Origin: Vibrio nitrifigilis
GTDB lineage: Bacteria; Pseudomonadota; Gammaproteobacteria; Enterobacterales; Vibrionaceae
Length of the DNA stretch: 64,000 bases
Reading direction: 5' to 3'
Assembly: GCF_015686695.1 (NCBI RefSeq)
Contig: NZ_JADPMR010000004.1
Location: 1,742,708 to 1,806,707, forward strand
Shown here: one piece after another, positions 8,313 through 17,349 of the stretch
How positions within the stretch are numbered: position 1 is the stretch's first letter
Layout of the letters: each line of letters opens with the position of its first letter
Program-made: the position numbers and the translations under genes
The notes under the pieces: generated by a model
What the model was told of the DNA's origin: nothing
Database searches by the model: none
Seen by the model: the letters and a program-made list of their open reading frames with translations, nothing else

Positions 8313-10061
8313 TTAGCGTTTACTGCCCCAAACGCTAGTCGCGCTAACAGCTAAAATTGATAGCAGGATAAGTGACGATGCGGGAGCTAATATCACCCAA
8401 TAGCTACGCTCTACGTAGGGCATACCTTCAGACAGAATACGGCCCCATTCTGGGCTTGGTGGCATAGCGCCCAAGCCAAGGAACCCTAGTGAAGCAAGAG
8501 CAAGTGCAATGCCCGGCACGCGCAACATGGCATGGCGTAATAGTGGCTTAAATACCGCAGGAAGCAAGTAAAACACATTGCGTCTGAGTGGCCCAACTCC
8601 AATCATTGGTAGCATTTGCATGTAAGTGCGCGCTTTGACTTCTGTTGTCAGAGCGGCGGCGTGCGCGGCCAAAGGTGCCCAACTGACCAATATCACCGCT
8701 AAACTTGCTCCCCAGATCCCCGCACCATAAATAGCGACAATTAATAACCCGGTAATCACCGGTGGTAGAGCATTGGCGATTTCAATTGGCCCCGCCATAA
8801 GGCGTGGAAACTGACCGACAACAAAGCCAATCACTAAACAAATCAGCGAGATGATGATGGCTAAAAAGCAGGTGTAAAAACTGCCATGGGCGACGCGAGC
8901 GAGAATGTCTCTGCCCATCGAATCGGCACCAAATGGTAGTGTGAGTGAAGGCGATGACAAGCGCATATGTTCGATAGCAAACGGATCGCGCGGTAAACCA
9001 AACACGATGACCAGCACCAGCAATCCAAGACAAACCCAAGGGATAACTCGAGCAGAGCCGGTGACTTGAATGCTGTTTTCTTTAGGCTGAGGTAGCGCCC
9101 CTTGGCGCAGTGCACGACCCAAAATGAGCGCTTTAATCACATTGACTACGATACCGATGGTAAAGGCGAGCGATAAAATCAACAAAATACCCAATTGCAG
9201 TGTCGGTACATCTTTGGCAATGGCTGCCCCAAGAGTAGCGCGACCAATGCCCGGAATCGCAAACACTTTTTCCACTGCAATGGCACCACCAGTCAGTGAT
9301 ACCACGACTAAACCAACCAAAGGCAGAATAGTGGCTAACGCTCGTTTAAGTACGGCAAAAGTAATATGACGACGACTAATACCCGCCACGCTCCAAGTCG
9401 CGACCCAAGGTTCGGTAAACACTTGAGCAATCGTATCTGAGAGTAAACGACCTAGATAACCACCGGCAGGAATCGCCATCGACAGTGCAGGTAACACCGC
9501 GTAGTGAAACCCTTGCCAGCCAAAAGGCGGAAACCAACGTAGCCACACAGCACCGATGAGCAGTAATACCGAAGCGAGCAAAAATTCTGGTAGGGCGGTG
9601 AACATAACCGCGATAACACCTTGGCTACGGTGCGCTTGTCCACGTAGCCCATAGCGAATAGTGGGAAGAGCAAGTGTTAGGGCGATGATGACTGCCCCAC
9701 AAAAAGCGAGCCCCATTAATGTCAGAGAGACACTCGCGGCGTTGAGCATGCCCCCTAAAATTGGGCGACCAGACACCCAAGAGACACCAGGGTCACCTTG
9801 CAATAAACCGTGCAACCATTGTGTCATCAATGCCCATGGCCCTTGATCGAGCCCCAAAGAAGTGCGAATGGCATTCAGTGTCTCTTCACTGGGATTTTGC
9901 TCTGCAGAGCGTGCGCGTAGCAAAGCCAGTGCAGGAGCTTGCCCTGATAACCAAGGGAGGAGGGCAACTAATATCACCACTCCACCCATGGTCACTATGC
10001 GTGACCCTAGCGAAGTTAGGCCAGACCAAGCGGCGATTGAACGTAAAGAAAGTCGTTTCAT
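8313..10061 (-). CDS. Fused DppB-DppC type ABC permease
   Basis: 582 residues that hold two complete permease subunits of the dipeptide/oligopeptide/nickel family in one chain. Residues 1-320 match the DppB/OppB type: LGLDQGPWALMTQWL after the first helix and the closing EKVFAIPGIGRATLGAAI motif. After a linker rich in Gln, Pro and Lys, residues 340-582 match the DppC/OppC type: LPFGADSMGRDILARVAHGS, then SPEWGRILSEG near the end. Usually these are separate genes. The reading frame is clean with no stop at the join, so this is a real fusion. It is the last gene of the minus-strand operon, 43 bases after the receptor gene. Confidence 0.88.
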   Translation of the reverse strand: MKRLSLRSIAAWSGLTSLGSRIVTMGGVVILVALLPWLSGQAPALALLRARSAEQNPSEETLNAIRTSLGLDQGPWALMTQWLHGLLQGDPGVSWVSGRPILGGMLNAASVSLTLMGLAFCGAVIIALTLALPTIRYGLRGQAHRSQGVIAVMFTALPEFLLASVLLLIGAVWLRWFPPFGWQGFHYAVLPALSMAIPAGGYLGRLLSDTIAQVFTEPWVATWSVAGISRRHITFAVLKRALATILPLVGLVVVSLTGGAIAVEKVFAIPGIGRATLGAAIAKDVPTLQLGILLILSLAFTIGIVVNVIKALILGRALRQGALPQPKENSIQVTGSARVIPWVCLGLLVLVIVFGLPRDPFAIEHMRLSSPSLTLPFGADSMGRDILARVAHGSFYTCFLAIIISLICLVIGFVVGQFPRLMAGPIEIANALPPVITGLLIVAIYGAGIWGASLAVILVSWAPLAAHAAALTTEVKARTYMQMLPMIGVGPLRRNVFYLLPAVFKPLLRHAMLRVPGIALALASLGFLGLGAMPPSPEWGRILSEGMPYVERSYWVILAPASSLILLSILAVSATSVWGSKR

Positions 10062-10104
10062 GGTTACACGGTTCTTACTGCTATTAATAGGTTACGATTG
10101 CGAA

Positions 10105-11628
10105 TTACTCGACGTTTTTGATGTAGGTATGGCTATCAATCAAGGTGCGTTCACGAGGATCGCGAATGGCGCCAACCACTCGTTTCGATTCGCCTTGGAT
10201 CACACGCTCGTGCAGCATAGGAATGGCCGCATCGCTGGCCAAAATCAGGTTCTCTGCTGCCATGATCGCTTTTTGGCGTTCAAGCCCTGCAGGTAGACTG
10301 CCAGCGACTTGTAGTGCTTGATCAATCTCTGGTTGGCAAAGCTGCGCAATATTAAACGATCCTTTACAGCTAAAGTCGCTGTACATGTACGCCACTGGAT
10401 CGCCAGAGTCCAATACGGTTGCTCGTGACAAAATAAACGCATCGAACTTGCCCGCTAGTGCATCCGATTCGATTTGTGAGTATTCACGAACATCTTGTTT
10501 AACGGTAAAGCCAGCTTTGTTTAACTGTTGTGCGAGGTAAACTGCCACTTCCGGTAGTTCAGTACGGTCGGTAAACGTCGCCAAAGTAATAGTGATGCCT
10601 TTGGGATCAGCAGGTGCGACAGTGTGTTCAACGGGTTGGCGCAACTTCGCCGCCCAAGGTAGCGCTGGACCTAATAGACCTTGGGCAATATCAGCACGTT
10701 TTTCATACACATTATTGACGATTTGCTCGCGATTAATGGCTTCGCGAACCGCAGCGCGTACTGCAGGATCTTTCATCACACCGTAACGGGTATTGAGATA
10801 CAGGGTATTGGTGCGTGGCATTGGCACTTCATGAACTAACGAAGGGTCAAGCAGTGGGGCTTGCGATACCGGAATTGCTTCAACAATATCGGCGTTATCA
10901 GTGCGCAGTGCAGCAGCACGAGCGATACCATCAGGAACAAAGTTCACGTCAATACCCGATGCCTGGGCTTTCTCACCCCAGTAATCGTTAAAACGATTTA
11001 AGGTTGCTGAACTGGTGCCATTTACTGCCGTCAGTACAAACGGACCGGTTCCGGCAGTAATTGGATTAATCACACCGTTTGCTTGGTAGGCATTCGGTGA
11101 CAAAATGGATAATTGCGGGCTGGTTAAACGCTGCGCCAAAAGAGGATCAGGTTTTGAACTGGTCACGATAACGGCGTGTTCACCATCGGCCTTAATGGTA
11201 AGGTTCATGCCATCAAGAATACGTGGTTTTGGGGTTGCCTTAGCGGCCACTTGCAGTGAGTTGACTACAGCCTTGGCATTAAATGGGCTGTGATCATGAA
11301 ATTGCACGTTCGGACGAAGTTCGAAGCGCCATTCGGTTGGTGAAATCTGTTCCCATTTTGTTGCAAGTGCCGGAGCCAGATTGCCAGCTTGGTCTAAGAT
11401 CACCAAGGTTTCGGCTGTGCTCCAACGGGACAACTTAAATGCGTCATCACTCAGCGGTGTTAACCCTGAGCGTGGCGGCAATAACATGGCTAGCTTGATG
11501 CGATCTTGCGTTGCTTCTGTTGTGCTCGCTTGTGAGACAGGTTTGTCGCTCGTCGAATCAAAACAACCCGACAATAAAGAGGCACAGATGGCAACACTAA
11601 GCAATGGCCACTGCTTTAATAGTTTCAT
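10105..11628 (-). CDS. Solute-binding lipoprotein of peptide/nickel ABC importer (family 5)
   Basis: 507 residues with a lipoprotein signal (LLSGC, lipidated Cys22), so the receptor is membrane-tethered. The body matches the DppA/OppA/NikA class: WRFELRPNVQFHDHSPFNAKAVVNSL near residue 100 and NTLYLNTRYGVMKDPAVRAAVREAINRE near residue 280. The family binds di- and oligopeptides, nickel chelates, opines or metallophores. The pocket residues do not allow a choice by eye. It lies between the ATPase genes and the fused permease in one operon. Confidence 0.88.
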   Translation of the reverse strand: MKLLKQWPLLSVAICASLLSGCFDSTSDKPVSQASTTEATQDRIKLAMLLPPRSGLTPLSDDAFKLSRWSTAETLVILDQAGNLAPALATKWEQISPTEWRFELRPNVQFHDHSPFNAKAVVNSLQVAAKATPKPRILDGMNLTIKADGEHAVIVTSSKPDPLLAQRLTSPQLSILSPNAYQANGVINPITAGTGPFVLTAVNGTSSATLNRFNDYWGEKAQASGIDVNFVPDGIARAAALRTDNADIVEAIPVSQAPLLDPSLVHEVPMPRTNTLYLNTRYGVMKDPAVRAAVREAINREQIVNNVYEKRADIAQGLLGPALPWAAKLRQPVEHTVAPADPKGITITLATFTDRTELPEVAVYLAQQLNKAGFTVKQDVREYSQIESDALAGKFDAFILSRATVLDSGDPVAYMYSDFSCKGSFNIAQLCQPEIDQALQVAGSLPAGLERQKAIMAAENLILASDAAIPMLHERVIQGESKRVVGAIRDPRERTLIDSHTYIKNVE

Positions 11629-11656
11629 TGATACTTCATCCTATAAGAATTACAAA

Positions 11657-12448
11657 TTACGCGGAGCGCCTTTCGAAATGAGACGTTTCCAGCTCTATGC
11701 TAGGTACCGCCTCCAATAATTGTTGGGTATATGGGTGCTGTGGCGAAGTAAGCACCGCTTGGGTTGGGCGATCTTCAACAATCGCACCATGGTTCATCAC
11801 CAAAAGTCGGTCACATAGCCCCGACACAATCGACATATCGTGGGTGACCAGTAAAAGTCCCATGTGATTTTGTTGGCACACCTCAAGCAATAATGTTTTT
11901 ATCTGCTCACGTAGGGGTAAATCCAAACCACTGGTTGGTTCGTCAGCCAGTAGAAAAACAGGCTTTACCATTAGAGCTCGAGCTAATGCCACTCGTTGTG
12001 CTTGTCCGCCAGAAAGTTCGCCGGCTTTTTTATTCAGTGTTTCTTCTGTCAGTCCAACCTGCTTTAGGGCGTGAATGAGTTCGGATAACGTCACTTCTCG
12101 TTTTTTGAGGCGTTTTACTGGTTCAGCCAATACCTTTGCCACACTTTGCATCGGTGGCAGAGCATTTTGTGGATCTTGCGGTATGTATTGCACCTGTTCG
12201 CGATACCAATTCAACGAATGCCATAAGCGTTTACGAATAGGCTCTCCTTGGCAGGCGAGTTGTCCCAAGCTGGGTTGATTAACCCCTAAAATTAGCTTGA
12301 GCAAGGTAGATTTACCGCTCCCCGATGCGCCAACCAGTCCCACGCGTTCGTGTTGAGTGAAGGCTAACGTGAGATCCTGAATGATAGCCTGTTGATTGGG
12401 CGTAAAACTGACGTTGTTTAAGGTCAAAAATGGAGTATCAGCGTTCAT
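11657..12448 (-). CDS. ABC importer ATPase, DppF/OppF type
   Basis: 263 residues with Walker A GASGSGKS (40-47), Q-loop IPQDPQNALPP, signature LSGGQAQR, Walker B LLADEP and the H-loop LLVTHD. The tail HPYTQQLLEAVPS is characteristic of the oligopeptide/dipeptide importer ATPases. Its start overlaps the end of the upstream ATPase gene by four bases (ATGA), so the two are translationally coupled and probably act as a heterodimer with the fused permease. Confidence 0.9.
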   Translation of the reverse strand: MNADTPFLTLNNVSFTPNQQAIIQDLTLAFTQHERVGLVGASGSGKSTLLKLILGVNQPSLGQLACQGEPIRKRLWHSLNWYREQVQYIPQDPQNALPPMQSVAKVLAEPVKRLKKREVTLSELIHALKQVGLTEETLNKKAGELSGGQAQRVALARALMVKPVFLLADEPTSGLDLPLREQIKTLLLEVCQQNHMGLLLVTHDMSIVSGLCDRLLVMNHGAIVEDRPTQAVLTSPQHPYTQQLLEAVPSIELETSHFERRSA

Positions 12449-13290
12449 GCATAAGCCCTTGTAGCTGAATTGGCAGCGGTGATATGAGATAAACGGCTGC
12501 TCTTAACCGCTTGAACCAAACTTTGGGTATAGGGGTGTTGAGGGTAACGAAGTAACTGGTGCATCGGAGCCTGTTCAACAATCTTGCCTTGATAAATAAC
12601 GATTGCCCGATCGCACAGTTCGGCTGCCACATTAATGTCGTGAGTAATGAACAGCAATGACAGTGGGCTGCCGTGCAAATGCTCATCGTGAGCACATAGG
12701 TGCTGCGGACCACAGTACTGTTTCAGCAGCTCAATGACCTGCTTTTGACTTAGTACATCCAGTGCAGTGGTTGGCTCATCTGCCACCAATACATTGGCAC
12801 CACTTAATAAGGCTAGAGCGATGCAGAGGCGCTGGCGCTGGCCTCCAGATAACTCAGAAGGCAGACGAGATAACAGATCCGACGTTGGGTCAATGTGCAT
12901 TTGCGCCAGTACATCATGCAGCTCATGATTGGAACGGTTTTGTGTACTGAGCGAAAGCTGTTTTCCCACGCTCATGAGTGGGTTTAGGGCACTGAACGTA
13001 TCTTGAAAAATGGTCGCGACCCGGCCTTGCGGCTGACGTGCTAATACTGGTTTTGCTGTTACATCAATACCATTGATGTTAATTGAACCAGAAACATCAC
13101 AATAGGGAGGCAGAGTCCCGTTAATAGCTTGTGCTGTTAACGATTTTCCTGACCCTGACGCACCGAGAAGACAGACCCGCTCGCCTTGCGATAGCGAAAG
13201 GTTAATGTTTTCAACGAGAATTTGTCCATTGATTGAAATGGATAGATTGTCAACGGTCAGTATTGAACGGCTTGAATCAATTGGCTGCAC
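12445..13290 (-). CDS. ABC importer ATPase, DppD/OppD type
   Basis: 281 residues with Walker A GASGSGKS, IFQDTFSALNPLMSVGKQL, signature LSGGQRQR, Walker B VLVADEPTTALD and LFITHD, then the OppD-type tail HPYTQSLVQAV. It is the first gene of the four-gene minus-strand operon (ATPase, ATPase, lipoprotein receptor, fused permease). A small insert rich in Cys and His (QYCGPQHLCAHDEHLHG) lies between Walker B and the H-loop and is unusual. It could bind metal or be a neutral expansion. Confidence 0.9.
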   Translation of the reverse strand: MQPIDSSRSILTVDNLSISINGQILVENINLSLSQGERVCLLGASGSGKSLTAQAINGTLPPYCDVSGSININGIDVTAKPVLARQPQGRVATIFQDTFSALNPLMSVGKQLSLSTQNRSNHELHDVLAQMHIDPTSDLLSRLPSELSGGQRQRLCIALALLSGANVLVADEPTTALDVLSQKQVIELLKQYCGPQHLCAHDEHLHGSPLSLLFITHDINVAAELCDRAIVIYQGKIVEQAPMHQLLRYPQHPYTQSLVQAVKSSRLSHITAANSATRAYA

Positions 13291-13890
13291 AGGGATTTAT
13301 ACTTTCTAATTATGTAATGTCAATAATGTTATAACATAACAAAATGATAGGGATGAATAAATATGAGGTAGCACTCTGTTACAATTTGACTGTAAAGCTA
13401 ACTTTTGTGTATAGGTTCATTCCACCGGAGCGAAGTTTCGTTCATTGAAACTTGGCTCCGGTGAACTTCGTTCATAATAGTCTTCCAGTAGACAGCATTT
13501 AAAAACAGTTACTTAGAGGTAGGTATAATGCTTATGTTCTTACTTAGATAAGAATATATTCTGATCTGATCCATTTAATTTGATTTAAAAGTATTAAAGA
13601 AGTTTTGCCCCATTATTTTCTATTTTAAGACTTGAGAGACACATCTCTTTTCATAACTTTAACCTATATTTACTAATAGCAGATTATGAACATAGTTGAA
13701 TTGCTATAAATGTAAGATCGTATTCTGCAATTTGTAAGTACAAAGAAATATAACATCTATAGAACAGTATGTTACTGATATGGTGTCTGTATTTTCTAAA
13801 AATATTATGAAGATACTATCCGCTGAAAAGACACTGCTAGCTGTTTTATGTAGTAAGAATTAAGTTTATTTAACATTAAAAAGGGTCAAA
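13291..13890. other. Long AT-rich spacer
   Basis: 600 bases between the ABC operon promoter and a small lipoprotein gene. Apart from the strong hairpin listed separately it holds no credible ORF. It should contain the promoters of both flanking genes. Confidence 0.45.
13423..13463. repeat. Strong 17-bp hairpin flanked by gttcat repeats
   Basis: The arms caccggagcgaagtttc and gaaacttggctccggtg pair over 17 positions with one mismatch around a 7-base loop (gttcatt). The same gttcat string also occurs just before and just after the hairpin. No T tract follows, so this is not an obvious terminator. It may be a small palindromic repeat element or an operator. Confidence 0.6.
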
Positions 13891-14319
13891 ATGAAGTTTA
13901 GTAAGATAACTATATCGTTGATTCTAGCTGCATTTCTTTCAGGGTGTGCATCTGGACTAAATTCAATGCAGCAAAGAGAGTATGCTGCAATGGAAAAAGA
14001 TGGTGTACTAATTAAAGAAAAAAATCCCAATACAGGAATGGCTTTGGGTTTATTGCCAGGTGGCGGGTCTTTTTATGCGCGTGAACCAGGTTTAGGTGTT
14101 GTAAATCTATTATTTTGGCCTCTTTCTGTTCTATGGGATCCCTTCAGTGGTAAGCAAGGAGCGGAGTCTATAAATTACGATGTTACCAAACATTATCTTA
14201 AGCAAGAGATAAAGAAAGAGATGAGCGAATTAGATGATAAGCTTGCATTAGGAAAAATAAGTAACGAGCAGTACATAGTAGAAAAAAGAAAAATTGAAAA
14301 TAAATATAGCTATGAATAG
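13891..14319 (+). CDS. Small lipoprotein with SHOCT-like C-terminus
   Basis: 142 residues with a lipobox (LSGC, Cys19). The middle segment has a Gly-rich stretch GLLPGGGSFYAREPGLGVVNL and a hydrophobic part ending in DPFSGKQGAESINY, a layout common in small envelope proteins that may insert in a membrane. The C-terminus (ELDDKLALGKISNEQYIVEKRKIE) resembles the SHOCT oligomerisation motif, which fits about 25 residues of the form L-x-x-L-x-x-x-G-x-I-x-x-x-Q/E-F/Y. The start ATG follows AAAAGGG. Function unknown. The gene ends only a few bases before the IS66-bounded unit. Confidence 0.75.
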   Translation: MKFSKITISLILAAFLSGCASGLNSMQQREYAAMEKDGVLIKEKNPNTGMALGLLPGGGSFYAREPGLGVVNLLFWPLSVLWDPFSGKQGAESINYDVTKHYLKQEIKKEMSELDDKLALGKISNEQYIVEKRKIENKYSYE

Positions 14320-14327
14320 TTACCGTA

Positions 14328-14335
14328 GTTTGTTC
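14328..14335. repeat. 8-bp target-site duplication, left copy
   Basis: gtttgttc directly precedes the IS66-type end at 14336. The same eight bases directly follow the right IS66 end at 19713. Eight bases is the normal duplication length for IS66. Confidence 0.75.
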
Positions 14336-14424
14336 GTATCCGCCCCATGATCCCACAGGCCGTTTAGTTTCAGTGTGAAAAGCTCCAGGGAAGAAGTGAG
14401 TAGATACCAGGCTCTGGCTTAGCT
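14336..14424 (-). mobile_element. Relic of an IS66 end (3' end of tnpC)
   Basis: About 90 bases match the left end of the complete IS66 copy at 17321. The terminal repeat agrees at 16 of 20 positions. The minus strand still encodes YSLLPWSFSH followed by a stop, the counterpart of NSLLPWNFSH at the end of the complete tnpC. Similarity stops near 14424. Confidence 0.75.
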
Positions 14425-14536
14425 AGAGCGTGTTGATCTTTGCTGCACATCTTTCATTCAGCAATACATCGGTAGCCACATTATCGTAAACGCCAGTGAT
14501 TGTTATCAGCTCGTTATCTGCCGATTTTGTTTGAGT

Positions 14537-16435
14537 TTAATTTTTATTCAAAGCTGATATTTGTTTTTGAGCTTCTGTTAATCGCTCGATCCCTTTGATC
14601 TGTTTTCTTTCTTCTTGTGTCAGCTGGTTATAGGCTTGGCTCGCTTCCTCTATCTCTTTGCTGCTTTTACGCGTAATCTGGTTTGCCGCTGGTAGCTGAT
14701 TCAACATCGCGTTGAATGCTGATACCGGAGTCCAACCTTCAACAAACACGCTACTTGCTCCATGTGGCGTAAATTGGGTTGAATTTAGCTGAGCTGTGCC
14801 TGATCCTTTTTGTATATTTCCCTGAACATCCCGACCAAGCCATGGGCGACTCAGTTGTGTGATTTTTTTTCTTTCCTGTTCTGATTGACGGCGTTGGCTA
14901 AATAGCCACTGGAAAGGATAATCGAGCTGGTACGCATATTTCCAGGTAGACATATGGTTACCGCGGGTGAATGAGATCCAGTTTATTCCAGAGCCGGGGG
15001 TTGTATTGTCGTGGTTCGTAACTTCTTTCTCTTTGGTATTCTGTGTCTCCAATGGCAGATAAGGATCCCACTGAGCATGAGTCACTGTTACTCCTGCCGC
15101 TTTATAGTAGTCAGAAAGAGCGTTCCACTCACCGGAAGCCATTGAATCACCAGAGCAGCTATGAACCAGTATGTTGTCATCTGAAACCATGTAATACCAG
15201 TTTTGGTAATTGTGTTTGTCTAATCCAAAACCATTGAAACTGATAGGGTCATTTTCAGGTGTACGCGCAGGCGAGCCATTATTCTGGAAGTTTTTATTGT
15301 AGTTATTTGACCATTGTGAACCAGCAACGGCGATACCGGCAAAAAAGTTATCTCTTTGAGCCGCCATACTTAATAGCAGCATTCCGCCCATTGATTGTCC
15401 GGTACCATAAATTCGATCAGTATTGATGTAGCCGTGATATTTTTTCAGTATGGAATCTACCAGTTCCCAAACCGCGGTATTTGCTTCACTGGAAGACACT
15501 AAATCATTGGTTGAACGACGACTTTCTTCTATTTGCGGTACGACTATAATGGCAGGGTTTGACGTCTGGACTTTATCACCAGACAGTTTAACCGCTGCTT
15601 TTGAAGAGGTAAGTGCCGCCATAGGATCGGTATTATTGGCACCGGCATGTTCCATATGCAGAACCAGAGAAATATTGCCCTTGTGCTGTTTTAATTGCTC
15701 AGGGTCAGGAACATATATCGAGTATGGCAGTTCGAAGTCTTCGTATTTACCCGTATATTCACTGTAAGTATGAGTGGCTTTGAATGCACCATCGCCGATA
15801 CGATGCAATGTCCAGCCGCTTTGGGAGTCAAACTGCGGCAGAATGATTGTGCTTTTATCCGCCGTAATCACGTTTTGCAGACCACCACTCCATTTATTTT
15901 TCTGTTGGGTGATGGTGTAGTTAACGATTTCTTTTGTCCCAGCTGTTATTTTCGCATCTTCCCCCTGGATATCAGAAATCTGTTTTACTCCGGCCATCAT
16001 CGTTGAAGTATAAACGAGGTTTTGTGCTTTGAGCATATAAGCTGTATTGACCTCAAGGATGACATAGCGACCTGACTTTGTTCCGCCGCTTATGGAAGGC
16101 ATGGGTTTATTATTGACATACACTTTGGTGATATGTCCTTCATTTCCTTTCACACTGTCGTTATCACGTTCAATCGTCTTATCAAAGCCATGCTGACGTT
16201 CCTGATAAAGTGCATAGTCAGTAATTTGATAATCATTACTATCGACAGACTTTGCATCAATCGGTGTGTTGTATTCAACAATGATTGCAGATGTTTTTGC
16301 CCCTTCAAGATCGACAAAACCATAAGATTTGACCGAAGTAATCGCATTGTCTGCTGAAACTGTTTTTTTAGCAGCTAGGGTATGACTGCCGTATAAGGTC
16401 GCGACAAGCATTAATGCAAGACCTGAAAATTTCAT
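14537..16435 (-). CDS. Secreted alpha/beta-hydrolase esterase with N-terminal Ig-like domain
   Basis: 632 residues. A signal peptide (cleavage near LAA, residue 22) leads into an N-terminal beta-rich region (about 30-190) like the Ig-like domain of EstA-type esterases (SVKSYGFVDLEG, IIVEYNTPID). The catalytic domain has the nucleophile elbow GTGQSMGG with Ser348 and a downstream GNHMSTWKYAYQL segment that likely carries the catalytic His. The C-terminal 100 residues are Gln/Lys-rich and predicted helical. Substrate is open: carboxylesters or polyesters fit the family. It is the main intact gene inside the IS66-bounded unit, so it looks acquired. After the TAA stop the same frame stays open for about 37 more codons, perhaps by chance. 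Confidence 0.78.
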   Translation of the reverse strand: MKFSGLALMLVATLYGSHTLAAKKTVSADNAITSVKSYGFVDLEGAKTSAIIVEYNTPIDAKSVDSNDYQITDYALYQERQHGFDKTIERDNDSVKGNEGHITKVYVNNKPMPSISGGTKSGRYVILEVNTAYMLKAQNLVYTSTMMAGVKQISDIQGEDAKITAGTKEIVNYTITQQKNKWSGGLQNVITADKSTIILPQFDSQSGWTLHRIGDGAFKATHTYSEYTGKYEDFELPYSIYVPDPEQLKQHKGNISLVLHMEHAGANNTDPMAALTSSKAAVKLSGDKVQTSNPAIIVVPQIEESRRSTNDLVSSSEANTAVWELVDSILKKYHGYINTDRIYGTGQSMGGMLLLSMAAQRDNFFAGIAVAGSQWSNNYNKNFQNNGSPARTPENDPISFNGFGLDKHNYQNWYYMVSDDNILVHSCSGDSMASGEWNALSDYYKAAGVTVTHAQWDPYLPLETQNTKEKEVTNHDNTTPGSGINWISFTRGNHMSTWKYAYQLDYPFQWLFSQRRQSEQERKKITQLSRPWLGRDVQGNIQKGSGTAQLNSTQFTPHGASSVFVEGWTPVSAFNAMLNQLPAANQITRKSSKEIEEASQAYNQLTQEERKQIKGIERLTEAQKQISALNKN

Positions 16436-16605
16436 TATTCTTATTAAAACCTCTGATGGATATCTGTGCTAGATCGTTTAGATTAGACCAGAAAAACCTG
16501 TAATAGTTTAATTTATATGAAACTTTAGAGGTGGATTGGCAGATTTATAAACAGCAAAGCCGCTGCACGGAGAGGGCTGCGGCTGATGCTTACTTTGTTG
16601 TGGTA

Positions 16606-16690
16606 TTTATGGCGTAATCGCCTCTGCCTCTTCAAGTTTCTGTTCGTGATAGCGTTTTCCGCCACTCCAGCCAAAATTATCCACTGTGTA
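16606..16690 (-). pseudogene. 3' remnant of an unidentified gene next to the poly-C tract
   Basis: Reading the minus strand out of the poly-G side gives GYTVDNFGWSGGKRYHEQKL then EEAEAITP and a stop. The mixed amphipathic composition looks like a true protein C-terminus. The other side of the homopolymer does not continue a plausible frame. A GC-rich hairpin (agccgc / gcggct, near 16558-16586) lies downstream on this strand and may be its old terminator. I do not recognise the family. Confidence 0.4.
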
Positions 16691-16711
16691 CCCCCCCCCC
16701 CCCCCCCCCCC
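16691..16711. repeat. Poly-C tract of 21 bases
   Basis: An uninterrupted run of 21 C (G on the minus strand) sits exactly between two unrelated coding-like remnants. Such runs are hot spots for slippage and for assembly errors. Confidence 0.95.
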
Positions 16712-16989
16712 AGCATTGCGTTTGTCGCAACGGCTCCGCCAAGGTCGCTTGGTAATTAAGGTACGACAGAATCGCTTGGTGATCACATGTCAGCTAAGAT
16801 CTGGCTGACGCGGTAATGGACAAAAACTTCTTACAGTTTCTACCTATTTTAGTAAACTATGAATTAACTTAGGTATTGCAAAGTAATGAACGAAAATTCT
16901 GAAGGTCTGCTCAAATTATGTAATCTAAGAAATTTTTATATAAACTTTTTACCTTTTCCTTAAAACCATTATTAATAAACTCACTGACT

Positions 16990-17219
16990 ATGTTTTCTAT
17001 CAAAAATCATATGCAATACTCATTACCGCTCTGCTAACCAGTTGTGCTTCTGTTTCACCTAAATATCTTAATAGTAAAATGGAATCTCCTACTGAAGGTT
17101 CCCATGCTGTTAGCATTCATAGAGATAAACACTTTGGAATAGATCTATCTATTTTTTCCGAAGCTGATGCTGACGTATGGAAAATGGATAAATTGAAAGT
17201 GTATGAATGCTCGCACTAA
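16990..17219 (+). pseudogene. Frameshifted small lipoprotein gene
   Basis: ATG 16990 starts MFSIKNH and then meets a stop in its own frame. Shifting by one base near 17010 gives AILITALLTSCASVSPKYL, a textbook lipoprotein signal with lipobox LTSC, followed by about 45 more residues to TAA at 17217. The two parts together make one small lipoprotein of about 76 residues broken by one indel in the signal region. The downstream frame alone has no usable start. Function unknown. Confidence 0.5.
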
Positions 17220-17349
17220 TTCAGAAAGAAGCTGATATCTGTTAGCTATTTTTGTTACGATATTGAGTGTTAACGACCAACTTCACACTTTCTACAACTT
17301 TTATCAACCGATAATATACAGTAAGCGCCCCATGAACACACGGGGCGTT

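Larger units (their letters stand above)
16436..16989. other. Degenerate spacer inside the IS66-bounded unit
   Basis: Upstream of the esterase lie its promoter region, then a coding remnant and the poly-C tract (listed separately), then sequence without a credible gene. On the plus strand right after the tract a frame of about 30 codons (LRQGRLVIKVRQNRLVITC) stays open to a TGA and looks like the tail of a lost gene, not identified. Confidence 0.45.

Noticed and set aside
14425..14536. Open frame beyond the esterase stop codon (about 37 codons)
   Set aside because: It is in frame but shows no clear domain. Without relatives to compare, a nonsense truncation cannot be told from chance.
16525..16716. 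63-codon minus-strand ORF that starts with a glycine run across the poly-C tract
   Set aside because: The glycines come from the homopolymer. The downstream frame is not the one with protein-like composition, and no ribosome binding site exists.
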